This document shows, piece by piece, positions 52,658 through 64,000 of a DNA stretch of 64,000 nt. Position numbers and translations under genes: made by a program. The notes below the pieces were generated by a model. It worked only from the letters and a program-made list of their open reading frames with translations. It was not told the origin of the DNA and made no database searches. Position 1 is the first letter of the stretch, and every line of letters begins with the position of its first letter. The stretch covers positions 1,798,001 to 1,862,000 of the forward strand of contig BCGN01000001.1 in NCBI GenBank assembly GCA_001599295.1. The letters run 5' to 3'. Origin of the DNA: Sporopachydermia quercuum. Lineage: Eukaryota > Ascomycota > Sporopachydermiomycetes > Sporopachydermiales > Sporopachydermiaceae.

Positions 52658-54454
52658 GTTTCTGATAGTAGAGTTTATCAGTTAAGTTGAGAAAGAAAAA
52701 ACAGTAGAATTAAGTTCTACTACCAATTTCAATAACTATGCTATACAGCTTAATATTCACTCAAATATCAACAATAGGCTGTCAACTGGTCAATAATCAA
52801 TAGGCAATCANTCGATCCTAAGCAATCAACTGTTAGTGAGTGTTTTCCAGCACCAACTGACTTCTTCCTTCACTATTCAAAGCAGAAGCCTTCAATACTT
52901 AAAATAAAAGCCTTTGTCGGCTATTTTCCTTCTTTTCTCTCAAATCTGGCAATCCCACTATGCCTATCTACTAACAGATCAATCAAGCTAGCTCAAAGTT
53001 TTGTTACTCCTATCAAATCAAGAGAAGCTCCAGAATCAGATCACTTGCTTAACAGTCAAAAACTAACTTCTGAAAAAAGGTTAAAATCGAGCTTTTCTTA
53101 TCCGACAGTACTCTCAGAATTTTTAAATCTTTGATCTTCTTTGTTTTAAATCAACAGGCCCTTTAATCGTAGGGAGAAATACAAACTGGCTTGGTGGGGT
53201 TTTCGAGAAGCATGATTGAAACTAATAATAACTCATAACTCATACATGAGTTTTGAACTTTAGTTGAACCTGCATGAAGCTGCAGAAGAGCTAAATCACT
53301 TAAAAGAATCCTTTACTAAAGGGACGAAAATAAAATAATCTGCATTTATAAAATAGATAGTATGTATTTCGACTAATCTAGTTAGGTAATTAGATACTAC
53401 TCAGACTATTTCAGTTACAGTGAATGCTCAATGGTAGCTACTTGGTGAAATGAACAACATGACATGAAATTTGCTTAGCTTCCTTCAAATGCAAAATGGC
53501 TTCGAAAGCGAGATAGGTAGGACCAACTTGGGTCCAAAATCAGTAAGGTAATAGCAACCTATTTTCGGTTCTTTGCTTAGAAACTGTTTGAAAGTAATCA
53601 GCAATAACACATACAAATTCAACTAGAAAAAGTAATAATATTTTCTATGTGGTATATTNAATAGTCCATTCGTTTAACGCCTTTCTTCCAAGGTAAGTAT
53701 AATCAGAATTTTTAAAGTTCACTAGAGACCCAGTTTAGAGTTTGTTCGTGGACTTATAGTTCGGTTGTTAAGGTAGCAAGTCACCAGGGTACTATGCAAT
53801 AGCATGCAGAAATCTGCATGAGATACTTTTTGAGGCAGTTTCAAACTGGTATTACCCAAGGTAGATAAATCTAAACATAACTTTAAATTTTTATTTACTA
53901 TGAGAACTTTAATTGTTTAATATTTTTGATTCCCTTTATCCCGTAGCTTATATCAATAAAATTACTGAGTAAGGAGTTCAGAAATATGAAACAAGCTTTT
54001 ATTGCAATATTTATCTAACTAAGCATCCTTTCCAGAAAAACAATTGAGGAGTTTTGGCCACGTTCTTACCCGATTCTTGTTCCTCCCTATTTAGGCGTTG
54101 AATATTTTTAGTTGGTGAGATGGCCGGCAAAACAATTAAGTTTGCTTTTCCCCTGCAAGTATACATGCTCTCTGTAAAATATTGCATATTATTGCATATT
54201 TTTACATATCATTGTTCATCGATGCTAAAACTTTACACAACTACATCATATTGATTAATTACTTTATTATAATTTACTATGAAGCCCAAATTTACTTCAA
54301 AGTTGATCCTTCATACAACATTGAATAGTTGCTTTTCGAATTCATAGTTGGTGAAGTGAACATACGGTCATGTGCTAATGCTAGTCAGATCTATGCAATT
54401 GTTGCTCATAATTATTATTTTACATTTAAAAAACTTCTAAAAAATTTCATCTCC
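52658..54454. other. Intergenic, 1.8 kb, promoter of the 856-aa gene
   Basis: This lies between the 3' end of MED16 and the start of the 856-aa gene, both on the minus strand. It contains a short palindrome CATGCAGA-AA-TCTGCATG (53803-53820). I see no supportable gene or RNA. Confidence 0.45.
53803..53820. repeat. 8-bp perfect palindrome arms CATGCAGA/TCTGCATG
   Basis: The arms are separated by AA. It could be a homodimer-binding site for a transcription factor; there is no direct evidence. Confidence 0.6.
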
Positions 54455-57400
54455 TCAAGAAACAAAATTGTATACGCCCCAATTGCCTCCGCATAAACAT
54501 GTTCTCGTAAAAGGAACAGTCCAGTGAGCTCCATGTCCTATAGATGAGCCGCCAACTGTGCCAGGGTCCTCATCCTGATCTATAATCATGGAAACTGAAC
54601 CACATCTCGTGCAACGTCTCAAATTCTCAGTATTAATATATTCACTAACATTTTCCTCAGATTCATTGAGCTTTGCTGTGATCAAGGCCTTTAATGCATT
54701 ATGAACATCAACTGCTGAGTTACTTTCAGGTAATAGTTGTGCCAATTCAGCATCTGATGACTGTGCTAACGATGATATTGTAGATTCTAACTGTGCTAAA
54801 CCACCATTAGGTAGAAACTTTTTTCTTAAGGCATCAGTAACCGCATATTGTATCCTTCTGTATAGCACATTCGATAACTGAATAGGGCCATCGATAACTG
54901 AAAAGTTCTTTTTCACCTCTTCGGGNGTCAATGTTTTCTTTCTATACATATTTCCTTCATTGGTCAATTCCACTGGCGTCAAATCAACACCTAACCAGCT
55001 TATATCACTGAAAAATAGACTACTCAGCTTCATCGTCAGTGATTCTCTCAGATTGAAATAACCATTACATAACCTTTGAATCACGTCATCATAATTATCA
55101 GGAATTATTCCACACCATACAATTTTCTGTTCTACAAATAATGGAGAGTCAATAGCGGGTGCACGTCCTGATTGCTGCTGTTGCTGTTGTTGATTTTTCA
55201 TTTCTTGGTGTTTTTGAAGCTGAACTTGGTAAAAGCTTTTCATGAACTCATCGAAGTTCTTTAGAAATTGTTCAAACTTGTTTAGTTTGACGGGACATTC
55301 TTCAATGATAGCTTTGAATTTACTATAAGCAACGGTGACAGGTAAATCATCATCGGCATTAATTCCTAATATACTTGCTGCCGTTGTAGATGTTTGTCCC
55401 TTAGCTTTATTATTATAGTCAATGTAATTAGTAAGCATAGTATCAAACTTACCAATCATTGTCAAACAATACAGTAGAAACAATCTTGACGTTTTACCTA
55501 ATACTATAGGAAACACTAAATGCGATGACAGTTCTTGTTTCATATTCCTTTGCTCTTCAGTTTGGTTACTCTGTTTCATCTTGTTGAGTATTATTCCACA
55601 CTGTAATAGCTCTTGATTTAGAAGGATAATAAAATCAACAACCCATTTGATTACACCTAAGCTTGTCATTAAAGGCATTCCTTTACTAATATCATCAACA
55701 GTTGCTTTCATACTATTATTAGCACCACTTGCTAAACTTTGAAATAATGATCTATAAGTTATCAGCAAGCATAGACAAGACATTCTTAGGTTTAAAATCA
55801 CCCATGCAATTCTACCACTATTATTGCGCCGAAAACCAGCACTAGTTCCTAATCCGAGTTGCAATCCAAGTAGCTTTTGTAAAGGTGGACTTGAGACCAA
55901 TCTATCTATTGGTTCTCTTGAAGAGTCTAATGAGAAACTGATAGCTCTATGACACTCCTGTAGAACCAAAGAGCAGAATAAATCACGGCTGCCGCCAAAT
56001 TTCTCTATTCTATTGGCTTCTTGATGAATAAATGCCATCATTTCCTCTCCTTGAATATTTGCATAACAAGCTGATATAAACCCATGAGCTATTGCTGATG
56101 CCGTAGATCGCAACTCTCTTGAGTATTCTTCATACAGTCCAGGTGCCTTCTTAAGTAGATGCATCTCTAGTTTGTTNCCAGGTTTCAAAATCACACAGCC
56201 AACTTTTGTAGGAGCCAAAGCAGAGAAAATTGGTACTTCAGGTGAGTTCTCATCGCTGTTATTAAAAACATACCCGACATCAAGCAAAGATCGTATTTGG
56301 TNAGGACCTAACTCTGAAGAATTATCAATAGGTCTATTATTTTTTCGGGAATATTGGCTCAAATCTGTAACAGGAATATGAAGTTTTAATGAATCCCTGT
56401 CTCTTATTTCAATTTTACCGTCTTGGTAATGAAAAAATAAATGATTCTCTGTTGGTACAGTAGATATCCTTTGAAGCAAATCATTCAAATAGACTTTCTT
56501 ATCTAATGTTAAGGTTTTACTACCATCAGAAGTGTTATTCATGCCTGAACCGTTATTCCCGCCCCCTAAATTCATCAAGCTTTCATGCAAAGCCATTGAA
56601 AACTCTTGCAGACGGTAAAGATACACCAAACTTTTAGAGTCACTTCGCATAACAACTAGTAAGGAAGCATCACGCGATTTAGAAGTCGGTAATGGTGCTA
56701 ACATTTTCAATTGAGCAACAGTAAAAGAAGCTGAATATGTTCCTGAATCTGGAAATACGACCATGCATATTTTCTTCTTCACTAAACGAGTGATTTCCAA
56801 TGAAGGTGGCACATGAGGTCCCTGGGGAATATTCTTAGCTAGAAATTGCTGAACCTGTTGACTAGCATAAGCTTGAGCTTGAGAAACAGAATTTCCTCTA
56901 GCTTGTGCTTGTTGTATTGCCTCTTGTTGAATCTTAGTGCAAGCTTTCGCTATTCCTTGAGCTTGTTCTAAAGAGTTCCATTCGATACTAATAGAATAGA
57001 CACTGATCGTAGTAGATAATGGATGATAGACAGTTAATAGTACAGGATGTTCTTTGGTAAATGTGAAAGAAGCATGAGAGATCCATCCATCAAATGCTAG
57101 ATCTACTTTCAACGAGGTGGATACCTTATGAAATCCAATTCCAGAATCACCTTGATACCATAAACTAATTGCTCCGTTTCTCCTTATACCGATGCAAGCT
57201 ACTTTGCTAGGGAAAGGATGCATAGCACCTTCTTGTTTGTGAGTATTGGCTTTATATGTATAAGTAAAAGAAGGTTGGGGATGATTTGAGAATATATTCG
57301 AAATATCACTTGCGTTGGCGCTCGCATTTTGNTGTAGAATATCTACTTTCGTTGCTGGTTCATTGAAAAGTAATTGCTTATCAACGCCTAACCAACCAAA

Positions 57401-58316
57401 TCCAACAATTCTGCTGAAACTATCGTCTGTGGTTATAGAGGTTGAAACTGTTGGTATACAGTCTTCGTATATTTGAACCAAATGAGGATGAATTGAGCTG
57501 TGGAGGTTATGACGATCAAGTACAGAAGATGAAATACCAGATTGTGATGTTCCTGAAGGTGTTAAAGCAACAGCTGGTGTTGCTGAACTTGGACGAGAAG
57601 TTCCTAATGCAATGTTATTGTTTAAGCCTCCAGATGCTCCAGAACCACTACCAGACTCTATTTTACTTCTTAAGCCATTTAGTGTTGAAATGCTATCACT
57701 AGCTAAGTTTCCACTGCTTTCATTATCCTTATTTTTTTCTAAATCATCGTCTTTACGGCGTATACCTGTCATATAGATGTATATTCCGCCTTTTTGATCA
57801 ATGCATGCTAGCTCTTGACCAGTTATACTCCAATCCACATGAACTAGTAATGGTAGAACTTCAAACTCTCCTGCGTGATATCCAGTAGGATCATGTCTGA
57901 CTGAATATCCTATCGGCCTTGCTAANTTCCAATTACTACCATCTGTCACTTCTAAATAAGTTAGAAATAGGTTAAACTGTTGCTTAGTTCTATGTTGTTT
58001 TTGAGAATCCTCTGAGTTATATTCATCAAACAGTTGTTCNAATGGCGATCTAGAAACATAAGCAATCATGGAATACTTTGACCAAGCAATTTTACTAAAC
58101 AATAGTTCTGTTAATATTTGGATCCAAATAGTAGAAAGAAATATATTTACGGTTCTTAGCATAGCAATCTGCATGGTATCTGTGATAACTTCAGCCAACA
58201 TACTCTGTACAGTTATGCTTGGTCAACTCAAGACCAGCTTTTATTTGTTTTAGACGTTCCCATTCTAGTAATTCATCAACTTTCTTATCGGTTGAATATT
58301 GGCTGGAGATAGTCAT
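54455..58316 (-). CDS. SIN4: Mediator tail subunit MED16/Sin4, two exons
   Basis: Exon 1 is 58204-58316 and exon 2 is 54455-58094. The 109-base intron has GTATGT, ATATTAAC and TTTAG, and the join NCTDKIAWSKYSMIAY matches the WSKxxxIAY start of yeast Sin4. The product is 1250 residues. The N-terminal half is a WD40-like propeller region (VDWSITGQELACID, WLGVDKQLLF), although the repeats are degenerate. The C terminus carries the family zinc ribbon: CTRCG, then CLCGG, in the arrangement seen in S. cerevisiae Sin4 (CSRCG ... CICSG). Sin4 is part of the Mediator tail that receives signals from activators such as Gcn4. The protein is longer than S. cerevisiae Sin4 (974), owing to low-complexity Ser/Gly/Asn and Gln-rich insertions. 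Five N bases are third positions and one (56302) is a first position. Confidence 0.92.
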
Positions 58317-59109
58317 TCTGTATATCTTTCGTTAATATAGAAGTCTATTCTAAAGCTATACAGTTCTGATAGAAAACAAGAAATAAACGCAGGGTAGAAG
58401 AAGGTCAACAGCATAAATGATTTCAAGGGTTATTGAAGCCAAATATTGACATAATCATCAGTTAACGAGCCATCTATTCCAATTGTTAGTCTTTCCTAGA
58501 CAAAGAGTGATAAAACTAGCTGATTCAGTAGTGTACATCTACCTGTTTTGTGAACGAATAATTATTATAAGAATTACAACTTTTTTAGTACTTTAATGTG
58601 AAAAAGGAACATGTCCATCAATGGAGGTTAGTAAATAGATTGCGGAGAACATTGCGTGAAGTCAGCTTCCGAAATACTTTATCACGTGATGATGAATGGG
58701 AGCTTACCTAATGTTTGAAGACATTACGATCGAATAAACAAGAGGTACGAATAAAATATATGAGCCTAAGTAAGTTATCACAAGACACCATCATTTTAGT
58801 ATCCTCTCAGTTAACTTTTTAAGTTGCAGAACCGTACCGGTCTTCCAAGATTAAATAGGTTGTTTCGTAGTTAGCTTGATGTTTATGAGCTGGGAGACAA
58901 TACACATGCTAAGAAAAGAACAGGTGGGTGAACTATTTCCACAGTTAAATATTTATTTTCATAACTTCCAATTTATTTCCACTATATACTTTTTTATCTA
59001 TTCACCTTTGAAATTTGAAATCGTGGTAGCTTTTGACATACATTGCTTGGTATAATTGTATCAATAATTCATAAATTAATGTGCCTTGTTTAACTATTTG
59101 CACTGACCA
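58317..59109. other. Intergenic, 790 bases, MED16 promoter
   Basis: This lies between the MED16 start and the YTP1 stop. It contains a CACGTG palindrome (58681-58690) with a TTCCGAA nearby. No gene is supported. Confidence 0.5.
58681..58690. promoter_or_regulatory. Palindromic E-box ATCACGTGAT
   Basis: This is an exact CACGTG core with symmetric flanks about 370 bases upstream of the MED16 start. It suits a Cbf1-type factor. A TTCCGAA lies about 16 bases to the left, so the pair recalls centromere elements, but the spacing is wrong (see rejected items). Confidence 0.4.
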
Positions 59110-60642
59110 CTAAACAAGATTAGGCCCTGGACCATCAGATGTATCTTCCTGTTTTGATTTACCTTGTTTGTCTGCTGACTGTTGTGAAGAAGAACCATCA
59201 ACATCATCAACGACACCAAACTCAGTTCTATCATCATCATTAGCTATCGAATCCAGTTCATAATCATTTAACGAAACATCATATCTATCTCCTGTGCCAG
59301 AAACTGAAGAATATCCATGAGCTGAAAATGGGTTTCCTTCAGTATTTAAACCGTTGGCTCTATTATAACTGCTTCCCAATTCATCCCTTCCAAGGTATAG
59401 GTAGAAATTAATTAACATTAAGATCCACAGATTAATTAAAAATGTGAAACTAGTAATAACCAAAATATACGATGAATGATCAACACCAGCACCGTCCAAG
59501 AGAATTAGCTGTTCTTCATTAGCACCCATGAAAAGCATCCCACTTTCAATTAGACCAAAGGATGGGAGATATTGAAATGATCTAATACGACCATCGAGTG
59601 CTTCAGCATTATCATCCAAAACAAATGAAATCTCAATAATTCTGCATAATCCACTTATCATTAATGCAAGACCAAAAACGTAATGAACTTTAGTACTGAT
59701 AGCCAGATGCTGAACGTGTTCGGACATCGCATAACCTGTAAAAATTAGAATCACAGATGGGATGAAACTTCTCTTGTTATTTCTTGATAGATAAATGCCC
59801 ATCATTCCGCCACACCACCAAATAATTCCCATACTAGTATGCTGGAAGTCTCCATGGCTCCATGACTGTCCCCATCTATGTTCTGTAAAAGTATTGACAA
59901 TACCCCAAGCTGTTATCACGATACTATCATAAAACTCTTGACTTCGTCCAGATCGCTTTAAGGCTTCATGAGCTGAGATTAACATAATTAGATAATATGC
60001 TCCGTANATAATAAACGAAGATCCCATAATGCCATGTGCTAAACATTGTCCCAAATGATCAGCGCGACAAAATCCAAGCATTGACACCACTGACAATCCA
60101 ACTCTGACATAACCTAACAATGGCAATGCAACCGCACATAGAATGAAATAAAACCTTTCAATAATCCATAATTTACCTGACTCAAGTATTTGAATCTTAC
60201 TCCCGATACCTGTATATCTTGACCCAACTCCTGGGACATTGCATAATAAACCTAACATTGCTACTATGCAAGCCAAAATCCAAAGTAAGAACCCAGTAAA
60301 TTTACTGACAGACTCTTCGTTCGATTCATTATTTTGATTGGTGATGTCAGGAAATTTGAAAAAGATCCAGTCAAATAAACAGAATCCTGCTGTTATTATT
60401 TGAATAGGAATTGCCAATTTTCTTCTTCTTTTCAAAGTAAGAGGTATTGATAAAGGATATAGCATCAACAAAATAACCGCCAAAAGTACTATGTGTAACA
60501 TTTCCCAAGTAATATCTCCTTTAGATACAGTTGTAAACTGATTACTGCTACCACCTTCATGCTCATGTTCATGTTCGTCTCGAATGAACAGAGCTTTGAA
60601 CATCTCAGCACCAAACTTTGCAGATGAAAACTCTGAACTCAT
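59110..60642 (-). CDS. YTP1: Multi-pass membrane protein Ytp1
   Basis: This 510-residue polytopic protein has many hydrophobic segments after a short N terminus with a His/Glu run (EHEHEHEGG). It matches the Ytp1 layout: a first DUF2427-type helix pair (ITWEMLHIVLLAVILLMLYP), then a larger C-terminal domain with HGIMGSSFI, WGIVNTFTEHRWG, HGDFQHTSMGIIWWCGGMMGIYL and STKVHYVFGLALM. The tail is Asp/Ser-rich and cytosolic. The function of Ytp1 is not known; in fungi it is a conserved membrane protein, proposed to resemble respiratory-type transporters. The conserved His residues in the membrane part (EHRWG, HGDFQH) could bind metal or haem, but that is an inference. The N at 60007 is a third position. 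Confidence 0.87.
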   Translation of the reverse strand: MSSEFSSAKFGAEMFKALFIRDEHEHEHEGGSSNQFTTVSKGDITWEMLHIVLLAVILLMLYPLSIPLTLKRRRKLAIPIQIITAGFCLFDWIFFKFPDITNQNNESNEESVSKFTGFLLWILACIVAMLGLLCNVPGVGSRYTGIGSKIQILESGKLWIIERFYFILCAVALPLLGYVRVGLSVVSMLGFCRADHLGQCLAHGIMGSSFIXYGAYYLIMLISAHEALKRSGRSQEFYDSIVITAWGIVNTFTEHRWGQSWSHGDFQHTSMGIIWWCGGMMGIYLSRNNKRSFIPSVILIFTGYAMSEHVQHLAISTKVHYVFGLALMISGLCRIIEISFVLDDNAEALDGRIRSFQYLPSFGLIESGMLFMGANEEQLILLDGAGVDHSSYILVITSFTFLINLWILMLINFYLYLGRDELGSSYNRANGLNTEGNPFSAHGYSSVSGTGDRYDVSLNDYELDSIANDDDRTEFGVVDDVDGSSSQQSADKQGKSKQEDTSDGPGPNLV

Positions 60643-61695
60643 GACGAATTAATTGATAGTANACTGCTGTTAGGAAAGAATATATATGATAATATTGTCA
60701 ATCAAGGTTCTCGTTATGACAAGTTCTTTTGTATATAACTCTTTTCAAACGGATTATTTGAAGCACCTTCGTTTGTCCTCTTGTTCCCTTTGTAAGCAGT
60801 AGTTCACAACAACTCTATGAGATGAGATGATCCAACACGATAATATGTATAGTTTATATGTTAGGTACACTTGGTAATGTGTGTTACTCTCTTTTCTCAT
60901 AATAGATAACAAAAGAAACAAATCAATATGGCTTCAACTATCATATAATACAACAATAGCGGTCGTATTCCCAAATTGAACCCAGACTATCCTTATATGT
61001 TGTTCCTATCTCCTAACGGGTGGAATTGAATCAATCACTTGTTTCCTGAGTTGGATGAACAGAACTGGTATTGACAATTGATATATTTTAGTCAATCTAG
61101 CCCTAGCCTTCTTCTTCAATAACCATGATAGGTGCAAACGATTCTGTTATCTCTGATAACTCAATGTTGTATGCATGATATAACGTGCATCGAACAGAAA
61201 ATTTAATCTTTCATGAGCTGATTAGATTTCTCATTGTCTGCGAAAGCATGTATGGATAAATGTGGCTTATAACCATAACAAGAGATGCTGAGCCACAGTT
61301 TAAGACTATTACTTTCTAGAAGAAATAAGGAGGTAGATGAAAAGACTGTTCACTGACTTTGCATACACTGGCATAATTATGCAGTAATGGTGCATCACGA
61401 GGTTTTATCAGGTTAGAGCTATGATATGAAACGTTTAACAAAAGATGACGAAGACTTTTGGCCAGATGGCTTTAATACAGTGTTTACCAAAGAAAATAAT
61501 ACAATTGTAAAGTTAATNAAANTTGTTTCTATTTACAATAATGGTCCCTGCTCCTAAAGGTGAAAGGTTGGAGATATGTAATACATGTCAATTGATTGTG
61601 ACCTAGTAGTGAATATATATGTTCTAAATTGATCAGAAAGTTGTATTATATATGAACAGCGGCATTTTTTTGCAATATTTTGAACTATTGTCGAT
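60643..61695. other. Intergenic, 1.05 kb, YTP1 promoter and LAP3 3' flank
   Basis: A 43-codon plus-strand frame at 61426-61557 (starting MKRLTKDDEDFWPDGF) has a protein-like composition at its start but no other support. Two N bases lie inside it. Nothing else is visible. Confidence 0.4.
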
Positions 61696-63168
61696 TTAAT
61701 TCACAGCTAATGCTCCACAAGGATCCCAGGGTGGAAGAACAATTTTTTTATCGTCTGGAACGTTTTCACAATCTAACAAATCGCGCACTAAAGAGGAAAA
61801 TTTGCCATTCTCGTATTCAACTACTTCCTCTTCCTCCGCAACAATCTGATAAACATACTCTTCAAAGTAGTCTTGTGACATGACATAATAGCCATTCAAT
61901 CCAGAATCTTTTCCCCACGAGTTCTCAACTTTCCATCTAATAGGTTTTCCCTCTGCGTCCAGATGAACTGCGGTTATAACCATAGCATGTGTCATCAATG
62001 ATTGATGATAGGACAGTCTATCGGCTTTTTTTTGCTCCGACTTATACGGAATTAGATCGAAGTTCCAAAGCTTGGTATCCATAATTCCATTCTTCTTATC
62101 CATGAACACAGGTGTATGCGAGCCGAAAAACACTGGGACCTTGTTCTTAATTCTCGTTATTGCAATATCTGACAAGCTTTTAATTGANGCATTCAAGTAA
62201 TGAACAGTTTTCGCTCCATGAACATTTCCTAACCTATCGATCTTGATGATCCTATCATACTGATTTCTAGGATCGTTCAATAGTGATATTGCCTTGGTGG
62301 CATCATATTTCACAACATTTTTGTAAAACTCAATAGGAGTGAGCTCCTCAGAGTGATACTTATTGTCTTTATCAACGTACTCCCACGTAAATTTGTCATT
62401 GGGACCTGGAGGTGTTCCAAGGAAAAGAATTAATAACTTATGAACTTCCTTTTGTTGATTCAATTTCAATTTAGACAACTCCTCAGGTGTTGCATTCTCT
62501 TTAATTGCATTTCTCAGATGCATAGCAAACTCTCTTAATTTTGCCTTAATCATAAAGTTCATTCTATGTGATGCTGTTGTGTTATATGAGTCCGGGAACA
62601 CATTGTTAGGGACAATACCATATTTCTCAACAATGTTTACAAACATGTCAAATTGGCCACCATCACAGGTAGGATCAGTTAGTAAATGTTGAACTAAACG
62701 CGAGTCTAAATCTTCATTGGCTGTGGAAATGATTTGTTCCAAGAAAAAGTTTGCTTTCTCCAGCTTATCATAAAAGAACAAAAATGACGGAGACAATTGA
62801 AATTCTTTCAAATTGTACCCTTTCATGATATTAACCCTAAGAACATTTGTTGCAGCAAATAACCAACATCTTCCACTAGATTTCTGATTGGTTATAGGTA
62901 AGCCCTCTACGTCAATTGTGTTATTGAACAAGTTGACTGAATGCTCGATATACTTGTCTCTATTGATACAGACTTGATTGGCATCATTAGTACGTAAAGC
63001 TGATGCGGCAAGATTCAGATGAGCATCATTTTTAAATTCGTCTTGCCACGTTGATAGATTTTCAACTAATAGTTTATCAACTGGTTCAGTCATTTTCAAC
63101 GTGGAATAGTAATTCTTTCCAATTGTAAAACTAATAGAATTCAATGATCTTGTACTTCGGGATAACAT
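61696..63168 (-). CDS. LAP3: Bleomycin-hydrolase-type cysteine aminopeptidase Lap3
   Basis: This is a 490-residue C1B papain-like cysteine protease that forms a self-compartmentalised hexamer. It hydrolyses homocysteine thiolactone and bleomycin and trims peptides. The catalytic triad motifs are SSGRCWLFAATN (Cys), LMTHAMVITAV (His) and VENSWGKD (Asn). Two possible starts are in frame. The outer start at 63168 gives a basic Ser/Arg-rich presequence (MLSRSTRSLNSISF), and the inner Met at 63093 (MTEPVDKLLVEN) gives the cytosolic form. S. cerevisiae Lap3 likewise makes a longer and a shorter form, so both may be used. The C terminus CGALAVN matches the family's self-inserting tail. The N at 62189 is a silent third position (GCN). 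Confidence 0.95.
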   Translation of the reverse strand: MLSRSTRSLNSISFTIGKNYYSTLKMTEPVDKLLVENLSTWQDEFKNDAHLNLAASALRTNDANQVCINRDKYIEHSVNLFNNTIDVEGLPITNQKSSGRCWLFAATNVLRVNIMKGYNLKEFQLSPSFLFFYDKLEKANFFLEQIISTANEDLDSRLVQHLLTDPTCDGGQFDMFVNIVEKYGIVPNNVFPDSYNTTASHRMNFMIKAKLREFAMHLRNAIKENATPEELSKLKLNQQKEVHKLLILFLGTPPGPNDKFTWEYVDKDNKYHSEELTPIEFYKNVVKYDATKAISLLNDPRNQYDRIIKIDRLGNVHGAKTVHYLNXSIKSLSDIAITRIKNKVPVFFGSHTPVFMDKKNGIMDTKLWNFDLIPYKSEQKKADRLSYHQSLMTHAMVITAVHLDAEGKPIRWKVENSWGKDSGLNGYYVMSQDYFEEYVYQIVAEEEEVVEYENGKFSSLVRDLLDCENVPDDKKIVLPPWDPCGALAVN

Positions 63169-64000
63169 CAGCTTACTCTAGTCAATTGAGGTATCAGTTC
63201 ACTCAGCTTGAAATAGTAAAGCTAGAGACTTTTAGAGAACAGCTGAAAATTAGATTCCCTTGAGGTTGAGGCACTGTGATGATGTGCACATGAATAGAAT
63301 ATGTGATTCATCAGCTAGAATTAAGAGATAAGAATGGAAAAGATAAGAACACTCAAAACGTATTTAGAATCCACTTACTTTCTGAAGATGATATTCCGGA
63401 TATTATGTCAGAGAGAAAACGGAGACTATATAATCCATCTGTACGAAGAATCGAACTTGGATTACTGCAATTTTTCATTGACACAATCATTTGGAAACTC
63501 TTTGCTATTATTTCCACTGGATTGTCCAGCTATCTATCTTGAATGTTCCCCTTTTTCTCTATGATTGAAATAGATATTCACTGAGACGAGATATCCATTC
63601 TAGATTACCATAAATACTGCTCCTCCGGTATGATGGAAACTATCAGTTGTTAATGGTCTTACACACAAATGTTTGTAGTTCCTTCCAGAAAAAATAACCT
63701 TCTCCTGTCAAACAACATCATGTTTCTGATTAGGTTATAGACTATTAAATCTATAAACTAAATACCCGTATCAAATACTTTAACAATTCACTCATTCGAA
63801 CATCTCTCATTGTTTCATGGCCCAATCAGGAAATTTTCACTTCTTAAGCAGTTATTTCCTGTTAGGCGTTCTCCGTTGTTCATTTCCATGAATAATAAAT
63901 GAATGAACTGCCCAAACTTCAACAGTTTGTTTCGAATACTTCTTTCTTTTTTTCAATTTTGTCACATAAGCTGCTGATATTATTATTATTTCTTCAAATT
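63169..64000. other. Intergenic, 830 bases, upstream of LAP3
   Basis: This is the LAP3 promoter up to the window edge. Overlapping plus-strand frames of 76 and 79 codons (63303-63564) occupy two frames at once and show no family likeness, so I do not call them. Confidence 0.5.

Noticed and set aside
58655-58700. Centromere-like pair: CACGTG palindrome with TTCCGAA
   Set aside because: In a point centromere these elements flank roughly 80 bases of AT-rich DNA. Here they are only about 16 bases apart and no CDEII-like block separates them, so I treat the CACGTG as an ordinary promoter motif.
61426-61557. 43-codon plus frame starting MKRLTKDDEDFW
   Set aside because: The start looks protein-like, but the frame is very short, carries two ambiguous bases and has no supporting homology or signals.
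63303-63564. Two overlapping plus-strand frames of 76 and 79 codons
   Set aside because: Both read through the same DNA in different frames in the LAP3 promoter, and neither resembles a known protein.
1-64000. tRNA, rRNA, CRISPR arrays, transposons and virus-derived elements
   Set aside because: I looked for B-box-like GTTCGAATC motifs, long terminal repeats, transposase or reverse-transcriptase motifs and spaced short repeats, and found none that could be supported. By-eye reading can miss a diverged tRNA or snoRNA.

Overview
The window is nuclear DNA from a budding yeast (Saccharomycotina), but not Saccharomyces itself. It is AT-rich. The genes are typical single-copy yeast genes, and many carry short introns with GTAAGT/GTATGT donors and TACTAAC-like branch points. 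At least 12 of about 27 recognisable genes are spliced, which is far more than in S. cerevisiae. Several first exons are only 16 to 27 bases long. A CTG codon falls on a conserved leucine of HFD1 and others lie in hydrophobic segments, so the standard code is likely and the CTG-serine clade is unlikely. About 48 isolated N bases are scattered through the window. In coding regions they mostly fall on third codon positions, as expected for heterozygous or ambiguous sites.

Layout. 0-8 kb: a 5'-truncated NAB2 (+), a small two-exon gene of unknown function (-), spliced MCR1 (-), an unresolved coding-like segment (-) and spliced ISY1 (+). 9-19 kb: the amino-acid sensor SSY1 (-), spliced cytochrome c CYC1 (-), a long gene-poor stretch with a striking 20-bp hairpin, and a tiny HOR7/DDR2-like secreted or membrane protein (+). 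19-31 kb: PAT1 (-), ARC35 (+), MRPS12 (-), an SR-like/RGG RNA-binding protein (+), an orphan open frame (-) and ABZ1 (-). 31-42 kb: HUB1 (+), PPG1 (-), HFD1 (-), a DNAJC9-like J protein (-), JLP2/CCDC25 (+), COX12 (-), a possible small membrane protein (+) and GRC3 (+). 42-64 kb: RIX7 (-), a Q-rich small protein (+), an AP180-type clathrin adaptor (-), an 856-residue disordered protein of unknown function (-), Mediator MED16/SIN4 (-), YTP1 (-) and the bleomycin-hydrolase-like LAP3 (-).

There are no operons. The genes are ordinary housekeeping genes serving mRNA export and decay (NAB2, PAT1), splicing (ISY1, HUB1), ribosome biogenesis (GRC3, RIX7), respiration (CYC1, COX12, MCR1, MRPS12), nutrient sensing (SSY1), folate precursor synthesis (ABZ1), actin and endocytosis (ARC35, AP180) and transcription (MED16). 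I found no rRNA, tRNA, CRISPR array, transposon or virus-derived element. Nothing here amounts to a new multi-gene system. The best leads are small or unresolved genes, the hairpin at 16.27-16.33 kb, and the fast-evolving 856-residue protein.
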